Positions 1 through 9,895 are shown, counted from the stretch's first letter. The stretch is 64,000 nucleotides of DNA from Burkholderia sp. Bp9142 (GCF_003853415.1 NZ_QTPP01000009.1:62001-126000); one strand, 5' to 3'. Numbers and translations: made by a program. The notes: generated from the letters alone by a model not told the origin.

Positions 1-1
1 C

Positions 2-220
2 GCACTCGGGCTCGGTCACGCGGCGCTGCTGGCCGATACGCTTGGGCTGGCGTGGCGCCGCGCCGCGCACGGCCTGCCGCTCGCTGGCAGCGGGCTCGAC
101 GCGCACGGCCGCGCGTCCGACATGCTGCGCGCCGCGCTGCTGAAGATCGCCGCGGGGGTGGCGCCGCCGGACCTGACCGCGGCGTCCGGGGCGCTCGGCG
201 GGGCGCTTGGCCGGACCTGA
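2..220 (+). CDS. C-terminal end of an unidentified protein (5' end outside window)
   Basis: An open frame enters from the left edge and stops at TGA 218-220. The 72 visible residues are rich in Ala, Leu and Gly, with short segments such as LGHAALLADTLGLAW and no motif I recognise. Codon use is strongly GC3-rich, like the neighbouring genes, so it is probably the tail of a real gene. About 180 nt with no evident gene separate it from yqgE. No function is proposed. Confidence 0.45.
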   Translation, partial: ALGLGHAALLADTLGLAWRRAAHGLPLAGSGLDAHGRASDMLRAALLKIAAGVAPPDLTAASGALGGALGRT

Positions 221-402
221 CGCGCAACGGGGCGCGTACACGGCGGCAGCCCTTGCGGCGCGGGCCGGCAACACGCTGCCGACAGCGCCCGCGCGCGTGT
301 TAGAGTGCCGTGTGATCCGCGTGCGTCGTTGCCAACGTCGCGCGGCGTTGCTTGTTGATCGCGGCCCGGTCAGGTCGCGGCGTCTTTGCTAAAATTCAAA
401 CC

Positions 403-981
403 ATGTCAAAGCCTTCCGATCGCATCAATCTCACCAACCAGTTCCTGATCGCCATGCCGAACATGGCCGATCCGACGTTTTCGGGAACGGTGGTCTATCT
501 TTGCGATCACAGCGAGCGCGGGGCGCTCGGCCTCGTCATCAATCGTCCCACCGACATCGACCTCGAATCCCTGTTCAGCCGCATCGACCTGAAGCTCGAC
601 ATCGAGCCGCTGCTGCACATTCCCGTGTACTTCGGCGGCCCGGTGCAGACCGAGCGGGGCTTCGTGCTTCACGAGCCGGTCGAGGGCGCGAACTACAACT
701 CGTCCATGTCGGTCGAGGGCGGGCTCGAGATGACGACGTCGAAGGACGTGCTCGAGGCGGTCGCGACGGGCACCGGCCCGAAGCGCTTCCTGCTGACGCT
801 CGGCCATGCAGGCTGGGGCGCAGGGCAGCTCGAGGAAGAAATTTCCCGCAACGGCTGGCTGACCGTGGCCGCCGATCCACGCATCGTGTTCGACACACCG
901 GCCGAGGAGCGCTTCGAAGCCGCGCTCGGCCTGCTCGGTGTCAGCTCGTCGATGCTGTCCGGCGAAGCAGGGCACGCATGA
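403..981 (+). CDS. yqgE: YqgE/AlgH family protein (UPF0301)
   Basis: This 192-residue protein has the conserved YqgE features: the N-terminal [10 protein letters not shown] segment, then [20 protein letters not shown] and later [14 protein letters not shown] and [14 protein letters not shown]. The family is widespread in proteobacteria and its biochemical function is not settled; it is usually found beside ruvX. I chose the ATG at 403 because homology begins just after it; an upstream in-frame ATG would add 17 residues of poor quality. Its TGA overlaps the ATG of ruvX (ATGA), so the two are probably translationally coupled, and they head a co-directional run into the pyrimidine genes. Confidence 0.93.
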   Translation: MSKPSDRINLTNQFLIAMPNMADPTFSGTVVYLCDHSERGALGLVINRPTDIDLESLFSRIDLKLDIEPLLHIPVYFGGPVQTERGFVLHEPVEGANYNSSMSVEGGLEMTTSKDVLEAVATGTGPKRFLLTLGHAGWGAGQLEEEISRNGWLTVAADPRIVFDTPAEERFEAALGLLGVSSSMLSGEAGHA

Positions 982-1427
982 GCGGCGCGAGCGCGCGCGA
1001 TGCGACGCTCCTGGCGTTCGACTACGGCGAGAAGCGGATCGGGGTCGCAATCGGCAATGCGCTGACGTGCTCGGCCCGCGCCCTCGTCGTGATTCCCAAC
1101 CTGAACCGCGAGCACCGCTTCAAGGCGGTCGGCGACCTGCTGGCCGAATGGCGGCCGGACGCGCTCGTCGTCGGCCTGCCGATGCATCCTGACGGCACGC
1201 CGCACGAGATGACGCAGCAGGCGAAGCGCTTCGGCAACCAGCTGAACGGCCGGTTCGGGCTGCCCGTCACATGGGTCGACGAACGCTATTCGTCGGTCGA
1301 GGCCGAGGCCGGGCTGCGCGAGCGCAACGTGCGCGGCCGCGCACGCGCCGAGATGCTCGATGCCGAGGCCGCGCGCGTGATCCTTCAACAGTATCTCGAT
1401 CAATTGTCCGACCATGAGCACCATTGA
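978..1427 (+). CDS. ruvX: Putative pre-16S rRNA nuclease / Holliday junction resolvase-like RuvX (YqgF)
   Basis: A 149-residue protein of the RNase H-fold YqgF family. The N-terminal [16 protein letters not shown] contains the conserved metal-binding Asp, followed by [12 protein letters not shown] and, near the C-terminus, [11 protein letters not shown] and [15 protein letters not shown]. The family trims the 5' end of 16S rRNA; a Holliday-junction role has also been proposed. It overlaps yqgE by 4 nt and pyrR by 14 nt, which indicates one transcript. Length is typical. Confidence 0.93.
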   Translation: MSGASARDATLLAFDYGEKRIGVAIGNALTCSARALVVIPNLNREHRFKAVGDLLAEWRPDALVVGLPMHPDGTPHEMTQQAKRFGNQLNGRFGLPVTWVDERYSSVEAEAGLRERNVRGRARAEMLDAEAARVILQQYLDQLSDHEHH

Positions 1428-1929
1428 CGCCGACGCGCTCTACCGCGTCCTGCTCGACCAGATCCGCGACGCCTACGGCACGGCCTTCGCCGAGCCGGGC
1501 GGCCCGCGGCTCGCCGGCATTCACAGCGGCGGCGCCTGGCTCGCCGAGCGCCTCGCGCGCGATCTCGGCGCGCCGGGGTTCGGCGTCGTGAACGTCGCGC
1601 TGCATCGCGACGACTACGCGAAGAAGGGGCTGCACAGCCAGGCCAGCCCGACGTCGCTGCCGTTCGAGGTGGACGGCGCGCGCATCGTGCTCGTCGACGA
1701 CGTGCTGTACACCGGCCGCACCGTGCGCGCCGCGCTCAACGAACTGTTCGACTACGGCCGTCCGGCCGCGGTCGAGCTCGCGGTGCTCGCCGATCGCGGC
1801 GGCCGCGAGCTGCCGGTCGCCGCGCGCTTCGCGGGCGGCACGCTCGACGTGCCGGCCGATGCGACGCTCGTGCTCGCGCGCGACGAAGCCGCGCAGTTCA
1901 CGCTGCGCATCGAGGCGCACGGCGCCTGA
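1414..1929 (+). CDS. pyrR: PyrR: uracil phosphoribosyltransferase / pyrimidine operon regulator
   Basis: This 171-residue protein belongs to the type I phosphoribosyltransferase family. The PRPP-binding loop is [17 protein letters not shown] at about residues 92-108, and [13 protein letters not shown] near the N-terminus matches the PyrR family. PyrR binds UMP and, in Gram-positive bacteria, regulates pyr mRNA by attenuation; many proteobacterial homologues keep at least the UPRTase fold. It overlaps ruvX and lies directly upstream of pyrB. A GC-rich hairpin followed by TTT in the pyrR-pyrB gap (1951-1980) could serve as an attenuator, but I see no clear PyrR-binding consensus. Confidence 0.93.
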   Translation: MSTIDADALYRVLLDQIRDAYGTAFAEPGGPRLAGIHSGGAWLAERLARDLGAPGFGVVNVALHRDDYAKKGLHSQASPTSLPFEVDGARIVLVDDVLYTGRTVRAALNELFDYGRPAAVELAVLADRGGRELPVAARFAGGTLDVPADATLVLARDEAAQFTLRIEAHGA

Positions 1930-1950
1930 CCGGACCGCGAAACCGTATCC

Positions 1951-1980
1951 CGGGCCGCCGGTTCGCGCCGCGGCCCGTTT
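1951..1980 (+). terminator. GC-rich hairpin with short T run between pyrR and pyrB (possible attenuator)
   Basis: CGGGCCGC (1951-1958) pairs perfectly with GCGGCCCG (1970-1977) across an 11-nt loop and is followed by TTT. It ends 24 nt before the pyrB start codon. It could be a weak intrinsic terminator or attenuator; the T run is too short for a confident call. Confidence 0.4.
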
Positions 1981-2003
1981 GCATAGTTGGAATCACGCAC
2001 ACC

Positions 2004-3035
2004 ATGACCACCGACACCACTGGCCGCACCGGCAATCCCGCTGCGACCGCGAGCCCCGAGCGGTTCCGCTACGGTTTCCTGAAGGGCAATCCGCAGCTCA
2101 CGAAAAACGGCGAGCTGAAACACCTGCTGTCGATCGAGGGCCTGCCGCGCTCGATCGTCAACCACATCCTCGATACGGCCGAGCAGTTCGTCAGCGTGAC
2201 GGACCGCGAAGTGAAGAAGGTGCCGCTGTTGCGCGGCAAGTCGGTGTTCAACCTGTTCTTCGAGAACTCGACGCGCACGCGCACGACCTTCGAGATCGCC
2301 GCGACGCGCCTGTCGGCCGACGTGCTGAACCTGAACATCAACGCGTCGTCGACGAGCAAGGGCGAGTCGCTGCTCGACACGATCAACAACCTGTCGGCGA
2401 TGCATGCCGACCTGTTCGTCGTGCGTCACGCGTCGAGCGGCGCGCCGTACCTGATCGCTGAGCACTGCGCGCCGCACGTGCACGTGATCAACGCCGGCGA
2501 CGGCCGTCACGCGCACCCGACGCAGGGCCTGCTCGACATGTACACGATCCGCCACTACAAGCGCGACTTCACGAAGCTGCGCGTGGCGATCGTCGGCGAC
2601 ATCCTGCATTCGCGCGTCGCGCGCTCCGACATCCACGCGCTCACCACGCTCGGCGTGCCGGAAGTGCGCGCGATCGGCCCGCGCACGCTGCTGCCGGGCG
2701 GTCTCGAGCAGATGGGCGTGAAGGTGTTCCACAACCTCGACGAAGGGCTCAAGGGCGTCGACGTGATCATCATGCTGCGCCTGCAGAACGAGCGGATGAG
2801 CGGCGCGCTGCTGCCGTCCGCGCAGGAGTACTTCAAGACCTGGGGCCTGACGCCCGAGCGCCTCGCGCTCGCCGCGCCCGACGCGATCGTGATGCACCCG
2901 GGCCCGATGAACCGCGGCGTCGAGATCGACTCGCAGGTCGCCGACGGTCCGCAGTCGGTGATCCTCAACCAGGTCACGTTCGGCATCGCCGTGCGGATGG
3001 CGGTGATGGGCATCGTCGCCGGCAACAGCGACTGA
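2004..3035 (+). CDS. pyrB: Aspartate carbamoyltransferase catalytic subunit
   Basis: PyrB condenses carbamoyl phosphate with L-aspartate, the committed step of pyrimidine synthesis. The 343-residue protein has the carbamoyl-phosphate motif [13 protein letters not shown], the [11 protein letters not shown] segment, and the [12 protein letters not shown] motif near the C-terminus. The N-terminus is about 30 residues longer than the E. coli catalytic chain, as in the class A ATCases that pair with a dihydroorotase-like partner. pyrX follows 59 nt downstream, which supports that type of complex. The ATG at 2004 is the first in frame. Confidence 0.97.
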   Translation: MTTDTTGRTGNPAATASPERFRYGFLKGNPQLTKNGELKHLLSIEGLPRSIVNHILDTAEQFVSVTDREVKKVPLLRGKSVFNLFFENSTRTRTTFEIAATRLSADVLNLNINASSTSKGESLLDTINNLSAMHADLFVVRHASSGAPYLIAEHCAPHVHVINAGDGRHAHPTQGLLDMYTIRHYKRDFTKLRVAIVGDILHSRVARSDIHALTTLGVPEVRAIGPRTLLPGGLEQMGVKVFHNLDEGLKGVDVIIMLRLQNERMSGALLPSAQEYFKTWGLTPERLALAAPDAIVMHPGPMNRGVEIDSQVADGPQSVILNQVTFGIAVRMAVMGIVAGNSD

Positions 3036-3094
3036 GCCCGTTCGCGCATCCTTATTCAGGCATTCAACGCATTCAACGCATTCACAGACAGCGC

Positions 3095-4381
3095 ATGAAG
3101 ATTCATATCCAAGGCGGCACGCTGATCGACCCGGTCGCCGGCACCGAACGGCAGGCCGACGTATTCGTCGCGGACGGCAAGATCGCCGCGCTCGCGGAGG
3201 CCGGTAAAGCGCCGGCCGGTTTCAACGCGGAGAAGACGATCGACGCGTCGGGCCTGATCGTCGCGCCCGGCCTCGTCGACCTGTGCGCGCGGCTGCGCGA
3301 GCCCGGCTACGAGCACAAGGCGACGCTCGCGTCCGAGATGGCCGCGGCCGTCGCGGGTGGCGTCACGACCCTCGTGTGCCCGCCGGACACCGACCCGGTG
3401 CTCGACGAGGCGGGCCTCGTGGAGATGCTCAAGTTCCGCGCACGTAACCTGCACCAGGCGAACGTTCATCCGCTCGGTGCGCTCACTGTCGGCCTGAAGG
3501 GCGAAGTGATCACCGAGATGGTCGCGCTGACCGAGTCGGGCTGCGTCGGCTTCACGCATGCGAACGTGCCGGTGCGCGACACGCAGGTCCTGCTGCGCGC
3601 GCTGCAGTACGCGAGCACCTACGGCTACACGACGTGGCTGCGTCCGCTCGACGCGTTCATCGGCCGTGGCGGCGTCGCCGCGAGCGGCGCGCTCGCATCG
3701 CGGCTCGGACTGTCCGGCGTGCCGGTCGCAGCCGAGACGATCGCGCTGCATACGATCTTCGAGCTGATGCGCGTGACCGGCGCGCGCGTGCACCTCGCAC
3801 GCCTGTCGTCGGCGGCCGGCCTCGCGCTCGTGCGCGCGGCGAAGGCCGAGGGGCTGCCCGTGACGTGCGACGTCGGCGTGAATCACCTGCACCTGATCGA
3901 CGTCGACATCGGCTACTTCGATTCACAGTTCCGCCTCGACCCGCCGCTGCGTGGCGAGCGCGACCGCGAAGCGATCCGCGCGGCGCTCGCCGACGGCACG
4001 ATCGACGCGATCTGCTCCGATCACACGCCGGTCGACGACGACGAGAAGCTGCTGCCGTTCGCCGAAGCGACGCCCGGCGCGACGGGGCTCGAACTGCTGC
4101 TGTCGCTCACGGTGAAGTGGGCCGATGAAACGAACACGCCGCTCGCGCGGGCGCTGCGCCGCATCACGGCCGCGCCGGCCGACGTGCTGCAGCTGCCGGC
4201 GGGCCGCCTGGCCGAAGGCGGCGTGGCCGACCTGTGCGTGTTCGACCCGCGCGCGCACTGGCGCGTCGAGCCGCGTGCGCTGAAGAGCCAGGGCCACAAT
4301 TCGCCGTTCCTCGGCTACGAACTCCCGGCCTGCGTGCGTGCGACGCTCGTGGCGGGGCAGGTCGCGTTCGAGCGCCACTGA
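3095..4381 (+). CDS. pyrX: Dihydroorotase-like protein PyrX (PyrC'), probably catalytically inactive
   Basis: This 428-residue protein has the class I dihydroorotase fold: APGLVD, LREPGYEHK, GGVTTLVCPPDTDP and CSDHTP are all recognisable. The metal-binding HxH of active enzymes (normally DMHVHLREPG-like) reads DLCARLREPG, so both histidines are missing. In Pseudomonas an inactive dihydroorotase homologue encoded beside pyrB is needed to assemble active ATCase, and the location here fits that structural role. Loss of catalysis is an inference from the missing ligands. A genuine pyrC should exist elsewhere in the genome. Confidence 0.9.
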   Translation: MKIHIQGGTLIDPVAGTERQADVFVADGKIAALAEAGKAPAGFNAEKTIDASGLIVAPGLVDLCARLREPGYEHKATLASEMAAAVAGGVTTLVCPPDTDPVLDEAGLVEMLKFRARNLHQANVHPLGALTVGLKGEVITEMVALTESGCVGFTHANVPVRDTQVLLRALQYASTYGYTTWLRPLDAFIGRGGVAASGALASRLGLSGVPVAAETIALHTIFELMRVTGARVHLARLSSAAGLALVRAAKAEGLPVTCDVGVNHLHLIDVDIGYFDSQFRLDPPLRGERDREAIRAALADGTIDAICSDHTPVDDDEKLLPFAEATPGATGLELLLSLTVKWADETNTPLARALRRITAAPADVLQLPAGRLAEGGVADLCVFDPRAHWRVEPRALKSQGHNSPFLGYELPACVRATLVAGQVAFERH

Positions 4382-4400
4382 ACCACGCCGGATCCTCGCC

Positions 4401-5258
4401 ATGACCGCTCTTCGCAAGCTGCGTCTCGTCTTTCACCTGCTGCGCGGCATGGCGATCGTCGCGCTGCGCTTTTCGCACGTGAGCCCCGCGCGGCGCCTCG
4501 CGCTCACGCGCCGCTGGTCGCTCAAGCTGCTGCGGATCTGTGGAATGCGCCTCGTCGTCCACAACGACGGGGCGCGCCTCGACGCGGGCGCGCTCGTCGT
4601 CGGCAACCACGTGTCGTGGCTCGACATCTACACGGTCAACGCGTGGCGGCCGACGCCGTTCGTGTCGAAGGCCGAGGTGCGGCAGTGGCCGGTGGTCGGC
4701 TGGCTGGCCGAGAAGCTCGATACCGTGTTCCTGCAGCGCGAGAAGCGCACCGAGGCGATGCGGGTCATGCACGAGATGGCCGACCGGCTGCGCAACGGCG
4801 GCGTGATGTGCGTGTTTCCGGAAGGGACGACGTCGGACGGGCAGGCGCTGCTGCCGTTCCATGCGAACCTGTTCCAGGCCGCGGTGTCGGCCGGCTGCGC
4901 GGTGCAGCCGATCTGCCTGATGTACGAGGACGCGCAGCAGCGGCAGTCGGTCGCGCCGGCCTACACCGGCGAGTTGTCGCTCGGGATGTCGCTCGACATG
5001 GTGTTGCGCGGCGGCCCGCTCGTCGTGCATTTGTACGTGTGCGAGCCGATCGCGCCGGGCGGTGATCGTCGCACGACGTCAGCGGCCGCGCGCGATGCGA
5101 TCGCGGCCGCGCTCGAGACGCTGCAGGCGAAGGTCGGCAAGCCGTCGCCCGAGTCGCTGGCGGAGCTCGAGAAGCATGCCTATCCGGCAACCGAAGTCGG
5201 CGCCGGGGCGGCGGGCGATGCCGCGGCGGAGGAGGCGGTGCCGGGGCGCGAGGGCTGA
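4401..5258 (+). CDS. 1-acyl-sn-glycerol-3-phosphate acyltransferase family protein (PlsC-like)
   Basis: The 285-residue protein has the acyltransferase motifs NHVSWLDIYT (the NHxxxxD catalytic pair, about residues 73-79) and VFPEGTTSDG (glycerol-phosphate binding, about residues 139-148). A hydrophobic N-terminal stretch probably anchors it in the inner membrane. The likely reaction is acylation of lysophosphatidate to phosphatidate, although this superfamily also acylates other lysolipids, so the substrate is not certain. The start at 4401 lies 20 nt after the pyrX stop; upstream extension overlaps pyrX. The C-terminal 25 residues are a low-complexity Ala/Glu/Gly tail. Confidence 0.88.
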   Translation: MTALRKLRLVFHLLRGMAIVALRFSHVSPARRLALTRRWSLKLLRICGMRLVVHNDGARLDAGALVVGNHVSWLDIYTVNAWRPTPFVSKAEVRQWPVVGWLAEKLDTVFLQREKRTEAMRVMHEMADRLRNGGVMCVFPEGTTSDGQALLPFHANLFQAAVSAGCAVQPICLMYEDAQQRQSVAPAYTGELSLGMSLDMVLRGGPLVVHLYVCEPIAPGGDRRTTSAAARDAIAAALETLQAKVGKPSPESLAELEKHAYPATEVGAGAAGDAAAEEAVPGREG

Positions 5259-5292
5259 CGCGCCGTGTCGTTCGCGCGCGTCGCCGCGCGTG

Positions 5293-6132
5293 TCAATCGC
5301 CGCCGGGCGTGCGGCACGCTTCGCACTGCACCTGCGTGACCGTGCGCAGTGCCGGGTCGGCCGTCAGTCGCACGGCCGACAGCTGATTTCCCCATACGCA
5401 TCCCGAATCCAGCGCGACGACATTGTCGCGCAGCATCAGGCCAAGCGCGGCCCAGTGGCCGAACACGACCGTCACGTCGTCGGTGCGGCGGCCCGGCACG
5501 TCGAACCACGGCAGGTAGCCTGGCGGCGCGCTGTCGGGGCCGCCGTTGGTCTTGAACTCCATCGCGCCGTCGGGCGTGCAGAAGCGCAGGCGTGTGAACG
5601 CGTTGAACGCGACGCGCATCCGGTCGCGTTTCTTCAGGTTCGGATTCCATTGGTTCGGCTCGTTGCCGTACAGGTTTTGTAACGTTTCGCGCCAATCCGG
5701 CGCGCGCAGCGCGCGCTGCAATTCGTCAGCGAGTTCGAGCGCGAGCGACGTGTCCCATTGCGGCAGTACGCCCGCGTGCACGAGCAGCATGTCGTTCTCG
5801 AAATGGGCGAACGGACGGTGACGCACCCAGTCGAGCAGGGCGTCGGCGTCGGGCGCGTCGAGGATTTCGCCGATGGTGTCGCCCGGGCGTTCGGTGCGAA
5901 TGCCCGCCGAGACCGCGAGCAGGTGAAGGTCGTGATTGCCGAGCACGGCGGTCGCGCGCGGGCCGAGCTCGGCGAGCGCACGCAGCGCGGCGAGGGAGTC
6001 GGACCCGCGGTTGACGATGTCGCCGGCGATCCATAGCGGGGTGTCGGCGGGGGCTGACAGCTTTTCCAGCAGAAAGCGGAAAGCGGAATGACAGCCCTGG
6101 ATGTCGCCGATGGCGATGGGAGTGCGCGGCAT
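5293..6132 (-). CDS. apaH: Bis(5'-nucleosyl)-tetraphosphatase, symmetrical
   Basis: ApaH hydrolyses Ap4A to two ADP and belongs to the metallophosphatases. Visible motifs are GDIQGCHSAF, AGDIVNRGSDSL (GDxxxRG), and VLGNHDLHLLAV (GNHD). I start at ATG 6132 (279 residues, close to the E. coli length) because homology begins at PIAIGDIQGC; a start at 6204 would add 24 non-conserved residues. It is convergent with the acyltransferase gene and divergent from the O-antigen locus. In Burkholderia apaH typically marks the left border of the O-antigen locus. Confidence 0.95.
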   Translation of the reverse strand: MPRTPIAIGDIQGCHSAFRFLLEKLSAPADTPLWIAGDIVNRGSDSLAALRALAELGPRATAVLGNHDLHLLAVSAGIRTERPGDTIGEILDAPDADALLDWVRHRPFAHFENDMLLVHAGVLPQWDTSLALELADELQRALRAPDWRETLQNLYGNEPNQWNPNLKKRDRMRVAFNAFTRLRFCTPDGAMEFKTNGGPDSAPPGYLPWFDVPGRRTDDVTVVFGHWAALGLMLRDNVVALDSGCVWGNQLSAVRLTADPALRTVTQVQCEACRTPGGD

Positions 6133-6480
6133 GGGAGGCGATAGTTGCAAATTTTGACGTTGATCGGGAAGCGGCGCAGGGGGCGGCATCGTGTGGTCAG
6201 GCACAATAATCTTGTTATTTTAACATATTGATTTAAAAGATAATTTTATTCGCGTTGCCGAGCGTGGGGCACTGTTTCAAGTTGTTAGCAGCATGGCTTT
6301 TGCAGCGGCTTGCTTCCTATAATTGCCGCTTCCTCGACAAAATTAGCATTTCATGACTTTGGCGGTCACGGTGAGAAGTTAGAATGCCCGGCTTGAGCGA
6401 CGCGCACCTTGACGTTGTCGCTGTTCGAAATGATGGCGGCTCGTGCTCGAGGCCTGCCGCGTACGACTGAAGGGAGTCTC
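6133..6480 (+). promoter_or_regulatory. AT-rich divergent intergenic region with candidate rfb promoter
   Basis: This 348-bp gap separates divergent apaH and rfbB. Bases 6205-6260 are strikingly AT-rich for this genome. A perfect TATAAT at 6318-6323 is the best -10 candidate for the O-antigen transcript, but no good -35 is found 16-18 bp upstream. No JUMPstart/ops element is convincing. The rfbB ribosome site GGGAG lies at about 6471-6475. Confidence 0.45.
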
Positions 6481-7542
6481 ATGATCCTGGTGACGGGGGG
6501 CGCGGGTTTCATCGGCGCCAATTTTGTACTCGACTGGCTGCGTCAGTCCGACGAGGCCGTGCTCAATGTCGATAAATTGACCTACGCCGGCAACCGTCAC
6601 ACGCTGCAGTCGCTGGACGGAAGCCCGAAGCACGTGTTCGTACGCGCCGACATTTGCGACCGCGCCGCACTCGACGCGCTGTTCGCCGAGTACAAGCCTC
6701 GCGCTGTCCTGCATTTCGCCGCTGAAAGCCATGTCGATCGCTCGATTCACGGGCCGGCGGATTTTGTTCAGACCAATGTGGTGGGCACGTTCACGCTGCT
6801 CGAGGCCGCACGGACATACTGGAACGGCCTGAACGAAGCCGACGCGTCGGCCTTTCGTTTCCTGCACGTATCGACGGATGAAGTGTTCGGCTCGTTGTCG
6901 GCCACCGATCCGCAGTTCTCGGAAACCACGCCGTACGCCCCGAACAGCCCGTATTCGGCGACCAAGGCGGGCTCCGATCATCTCGTGCGCGCCTATCATC
7001 ATACGTACGGCCTGCCCACGCTCACCACGAACTGCTCGAACAACTACGGTCCGTACCAGTTCCCCGAGAAGCTCATTCCGCTGATGATTGCCAATGCGCT
7101 TGCCGGCAAGGCGCTGCCCGTCTACGGTGACGGGCAGAACGTGCGCGACTGGCTGTACGTCGGCGACCACTGCAGCGCGATTCGTGAAGTGCTCGCGCGC
7201 GGCGTGCCCGGCGAGACGTACAACATCGGCGGGTGGAACGAGAAGAAGAACCTCGAGGTCGTGCATACGCTGTGCGATTTGCTCGACCAGGCGCGCCCGA
7301 AGGCAACGGGTTCGTACCGAGACCAGATTACCTATGTGACGGATCGTCCCGGCCATGATCGTCGCTATGCGATCGATGCGCGCAAGCTCGAGCGCGAACT
7401 CGGGTGGAAGCCCGCCGAGACGTTCGAGACCGGTCTGGCGAAGACGGTCGCGTGGTATCTCGACAACCAGGCGTGGGTCGATGAGGTAGCCTCGGGTGAA
7501 TACCGCAAGTGGGTTGAAACCAACTACGCAGAACGCGCTTGA
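6481..7542 (+). CDS. rfbB: dTDP-glucose 4,6-dehydratase
   Basis: RfbB converts dTDP-D-glucose to dTDP-4-keto-6-deoxyglucose, the second step to dTDP-L-rhamnose. The 353-residue short-chain dehydrogenase/reductase has the NAD motif [11 protein letters not shown], the STDEVFG segment, and the catalytic YSATKAGSD (YxxxK). The ATG at 6481 puts the Rossmann motif at the very N-terminus and has an appropriately placed purine-rich ribosome site; the upstream in-frame ATGs at 6409 and later add non-homologous residues. rfbA follows 11 nt downstream. Confidence 0.97.
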   Translation: MILVTGGAGFIGANFVLDWLRQSDEAVLNVDKLTYAGNRHTLQSLDGSPKHVFVRADICDRAALDALFAEYKPRAVLHFAAESHVDRSIHGPADFVQTNVVGTFTLLEAARTYWNGLNEADASAFRFLHVSTDEVFGSLSATDPQFSETTPYAPNSPYSATKAGSDHLVRAYHHTYGLPTLTTNCSNNYGPYQFPEKLIPLMIANALAGKALPVYGDGQNVRDWLYVGDHCSAIREVLARGVPGETYNIGGWNEKKNLEVVHTLCDLLDQARPKATGSYRDQITYVTDRPGHDRRYAIDARKLERELGWKPAETFETGLAKTVAWYLDNQAWVDEVASGEYRKWVETNYAERA

Positions 7543-7553
7543 GGAGTCGATCG

Positions 7554-8447
7554 ATGGCACGTAAGGGCATCATTCTCGCCGGCGGTTCAGGCACGCGTCT
7601 GTATCCGATCACGCACGTCGTATCGAAGCAGCTCCTGCCGGTGTACGACAAGCCGATGATTTACTATCCGCTGTCGACGCTGATGGTCGCTGGAATCCGC
7701 GACGTGCTGATCATTTCGACCCCGCAGGATACGCCGCGCTTCGAAGCCATGCTCGGCGACGGCAGCCAGTGGGGGATGAATATCCAGTATGCGGTGCAGC
7801 CGTCACCGGACGGCCTTGCGCAGGCGTTCGTCATCGGGCGGGATTTCGTCGGCAACGATCCGTCGGCGCTCATCCTCGGCGACAACATCTTCTACGGGCA
7901 CGATCTCGCGAAGCAACTCGAGCACGCCTATGCTCAGGAAAGCGGCGCGACCGTGTTCGCGTATCACGTGCAGGATCCGGAGCGCTATGGCGTCGTCGAA
8001 TTCGACGCGTCGTTCCGCGCGCTGTCGATCGAGGAAAAGCCCGCGAAGCCGCGTTCGAACTATGCGGTCACGGGCCTGTACTTCTACGACAACCGCGTAT
8101 GCGACATCGCGGCCGACATCAAGCCGTCGTCGCGCGGCGAGCTGGAAATCACCGACGTCAACTCGCGGTACCTCGCGGATGGCGCGCTGAACGTCGAGAT
8201 CATGGGGCGTGGTTATGCCTGGCTCGACACGGGCACCCACGATTCGCTGATCGAGGCGGCGAGCTTCATCGCGACGCTGCAGAAGCGTCAGGGGCTCGTG
8301 GTCGCCTGCCCCGAAGAGATTGCGTACCGTCGGCAATGGATCGACGCAGAACAGGTGCTGAAACTGGCGCAGCCGCTGTCGAAGAACGCCTACGGGCAGT
8401 ATCTCAGGAACCTTCTCACGCACCAGGTCGCATGGCTATCCAAGTAA
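7554..8447 (+). CDS. rfbA: Glucose-1-phosphate thymidylyltransferase
   Basis: RfbA makes dTDP-D-glucose from glucose-1-phosphate and dTTP. The 297-residue protein begins with the nucleotidyltransferase signature [15 protein letters not shown] and contains [17 protein letters not shown] and ILGDNIFYG. The start at 7554 is preferred because the signature follows within a few residues. The gene overlaps rfbC by 16 nt, so the rfb genes are co-transcribed and probably coupled. Confidence 0.97.
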   Translation: MARKGIILAGGSGTRLYPITHVVSKQLLPVYDKPMIYYPLSTLMVAGIRDVLIISTPQDTPRFEAMLGDGSQWGMNIQYAVQPSPDGLAQAFVIGRDFVGNDPSALILGDNIFYGHDLAKQLEHAYAQESGATVFAYHVQDPERYGVVEFDASFRALSIEEKPAKPRSNYAVTGLYFYDNRVCDIAADIKPSSRGELEITDVNSRYLADGALNVEIMGRGYAWLDTGTHDSLIEAASFIATLQKRQGLVVACPEEIAYRRQWIDAEQVLKLAQPLSKNAYGQYLRNLLTHQVAWLSK

Positions 8448-8983
8448 CGGCAACGGCGCTGCCCGAAGTCAAGCTCATCGAACCGAAGGTGTTCGGCGAT
8501 GCGCGCGGGTATTTCTACGAGAGTTTCAAGGCAAGTGATTTTGCGGAGCAGGTGGAGCCGGGCATCGTGTTCGTGCAGGACAACCACTCCCGCTCGGCGA
8601 AGGGCGTGCTGCGCGGGCTGCATTACCAGATTCAGCATGCGCAGGGCAAGCTCGTGCGCGTGGTCGAAGGCGCGGTATTCGACGTCGCCGTCGATATCCG
8701 CCGCGGGTCGCCGAATTTCGGCAAGTGGGTCGGCGTGACGCTGTCGGCTGACAACCATCGGCAGCTGTGGGTTCCGCCCGGCTTCGCGCACGGCTTCGTC
8801 GTGCTGTCGGAGGCCGCGCAGTTCCTGTACAAGACGACCGACTACTGGTTTCCCGAGCACGAACGCAGCATCGCGTGGAACGATCCCGAGATCGGGATCG
8901 CGTGGCCGATCGATGGCGAGCCGGTTCTGGCGCCGAAGGATGCGGCAGGCAAGCGCCTGAGCGAGGCGGAAGTCTATGCGTGA
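8432..8983 (+). CDS. rfbC: dTDP-4-dehydrorhamnose 3,5-epimerase
   Basis: RfbC epimerises C3 and C5 of dTDP-4-keto-6-deoxyglucose. This 183-residue cupin-fold protein has the family segments [20 protein letters not shown] (catalytic His) and [15 protein letters not shown]. Length is typical. It lies between rfbA (16-nt overlap) and rfbD. Confidence 0.97.
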   Translation: MAIQVTATALPEVKLIEPKVFGDARGYFYESFKASDFAEQVEPGIVFVQDNHSRSAKGVLRGLHYQIQHAQGKLVRVVEGAVFDVAVDIRRGSPNFGKWVGVTLSADNHRQLWVPPGFAHGFVVLSEAAQFLYKTTDYWFPEHERSIAWNDPEIGIAWPIDGEPVLAPKDAAGKRLSEAEVYA

Positions 8984-8990
8984 GGGCGCC

Positions 8991-9878
8991 ATGAATCCCG
9001 AGCCGACGATCCTCGTGACGGGGGTGAACGGCCAGGTCGGGTTCGAACTGCTGCGCACGCTGCAGGGGCTCGGCCGGGTGGTGGCGTGTGACCGGACGAT
9101 GCTCGACCTGTCCGATCTCGATCGCGTGCGCGCCGTCGTGCGGGACGTGAAGCCGTCGCTGATCGTGAACCCGGCCGCCTATACGGCGGTGGACAAGGCC
9201 GAGACCGAGGTCGAGGCCGCGCGGCGCGTGAATGCCGACGTGCCGCGCATCTTCGCCGAGGAGATGGCGCGCACCGGCGGTGCGCTGATTCACTATTCGA
9301 CCGACTACGTGTTTGACGGCGCGAAGGCGGGTGCGTATACGGAAACCGACGCGACGAATCCCGTCAACGCCTACGGCGCGACGAAGCTTGAAGGCGAGCA
9401 GGCGATCGCGGCCACGGGTTGTGCGCATTTGATTCTCCGGACGAGTTGGGTGTACGGGCGGCGCGGAAGGAACTTCCTGCTCACGATGCTGAAGCTCGGC
9501 AGGGAGCGGCCGGAGTTGCGCGTCGTGGCGGATCAGGTCGGTGCGCCGACCTGGGCACGGACGATCGCCGTCGTCACCTCGCACATCGTCGCGCAGCAAG
9601 CGGTCGCGGATGATGTCGCCGATTGGTGGGCGAAGCGTTCCGGCGTCTATCACTTCACGTCGTCCGGCGCGACGTCGTGGCACGGCTTCGCGGAAGCGAT
9701 CCTTGATAACGCGATGGGCGAGCTTGCGCCGAAGGTGTTGCCGATTCCGGCGAGCGAGTATCCGGTTCCGGCGAAGCGCCCGGCAAATTCACGGATGGCG
9801 CTGGAAAAGCTGGCGCAGACGTTCGGCGTGAGGATGCCGGCGTGGGACGACGCACTGCGGCTCTGCCTGGGCGAGTAG
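8991..9878 (+). CDS. rfbD: dTDP-4-dehydrorhamnose reductase
   Basis: RfbD reduces dTDP-4-keto-L-rhamnose with NAD(P)H to dTDP-L-rhamnose. It shows the Rossmann motif TGVNGQVGFEL, the AAYTAVDKAE segment, STDYVFDG, and the catalytic YGATKLEGE. I place the start at ATG 8991 because GAGGG sits just upstream; an ATG at 8976 (five residues longer, overlapping rfbC) is also possible. This completes the four-gene L-rhamnose set. Confidence 0.96.
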   Translation: MNPEPTILVTGVNGQVGFELLRTLQGLGRVVACDRTMLDLSDLDRVRAVVRDVKPSLIVNPAAYTAVDKAETEVEAARRVNADVPRIFAEEMARTGGALIHYSTDYVFDGAKAGAYTETDATNPVNAYGATKLEGEQAIAATGCAHLILRTSWVYGRRGRNFLLTMLKLGRERPELRVVADQVGAPTWARTIAVVTSHIVAQQAVADDVADWWAKRSGVYHFTSSGATSWHGFAEAILDNAMGELAPKVLPIPASEYPVPAKRPANSRMALEKLAQTFGVRMPAWDDALRLCLGE

Positions 9879-9889
9879 GGTGCGTCGGC

Positions 9890-9895
9890 TATAAT
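9890..9895 (+). promoter_or_regulatory. Candidate -10 box upstream of manC
   Basis: A perfect TATAAT occurs in the 139-bp gap between rfbD and manC. No strong -35 is visible at normal spacing. It may start a second transcript for the manC-wzm-wzt block. Confidence 0.3.

Noticed and set aside
6361..6375. JUMPstart/ops-like GGCGGT motif upstream of rfbB
   Set aside because: Only the first six bases match the ops element; the rest diverges, and no extended JUMPstart is present.
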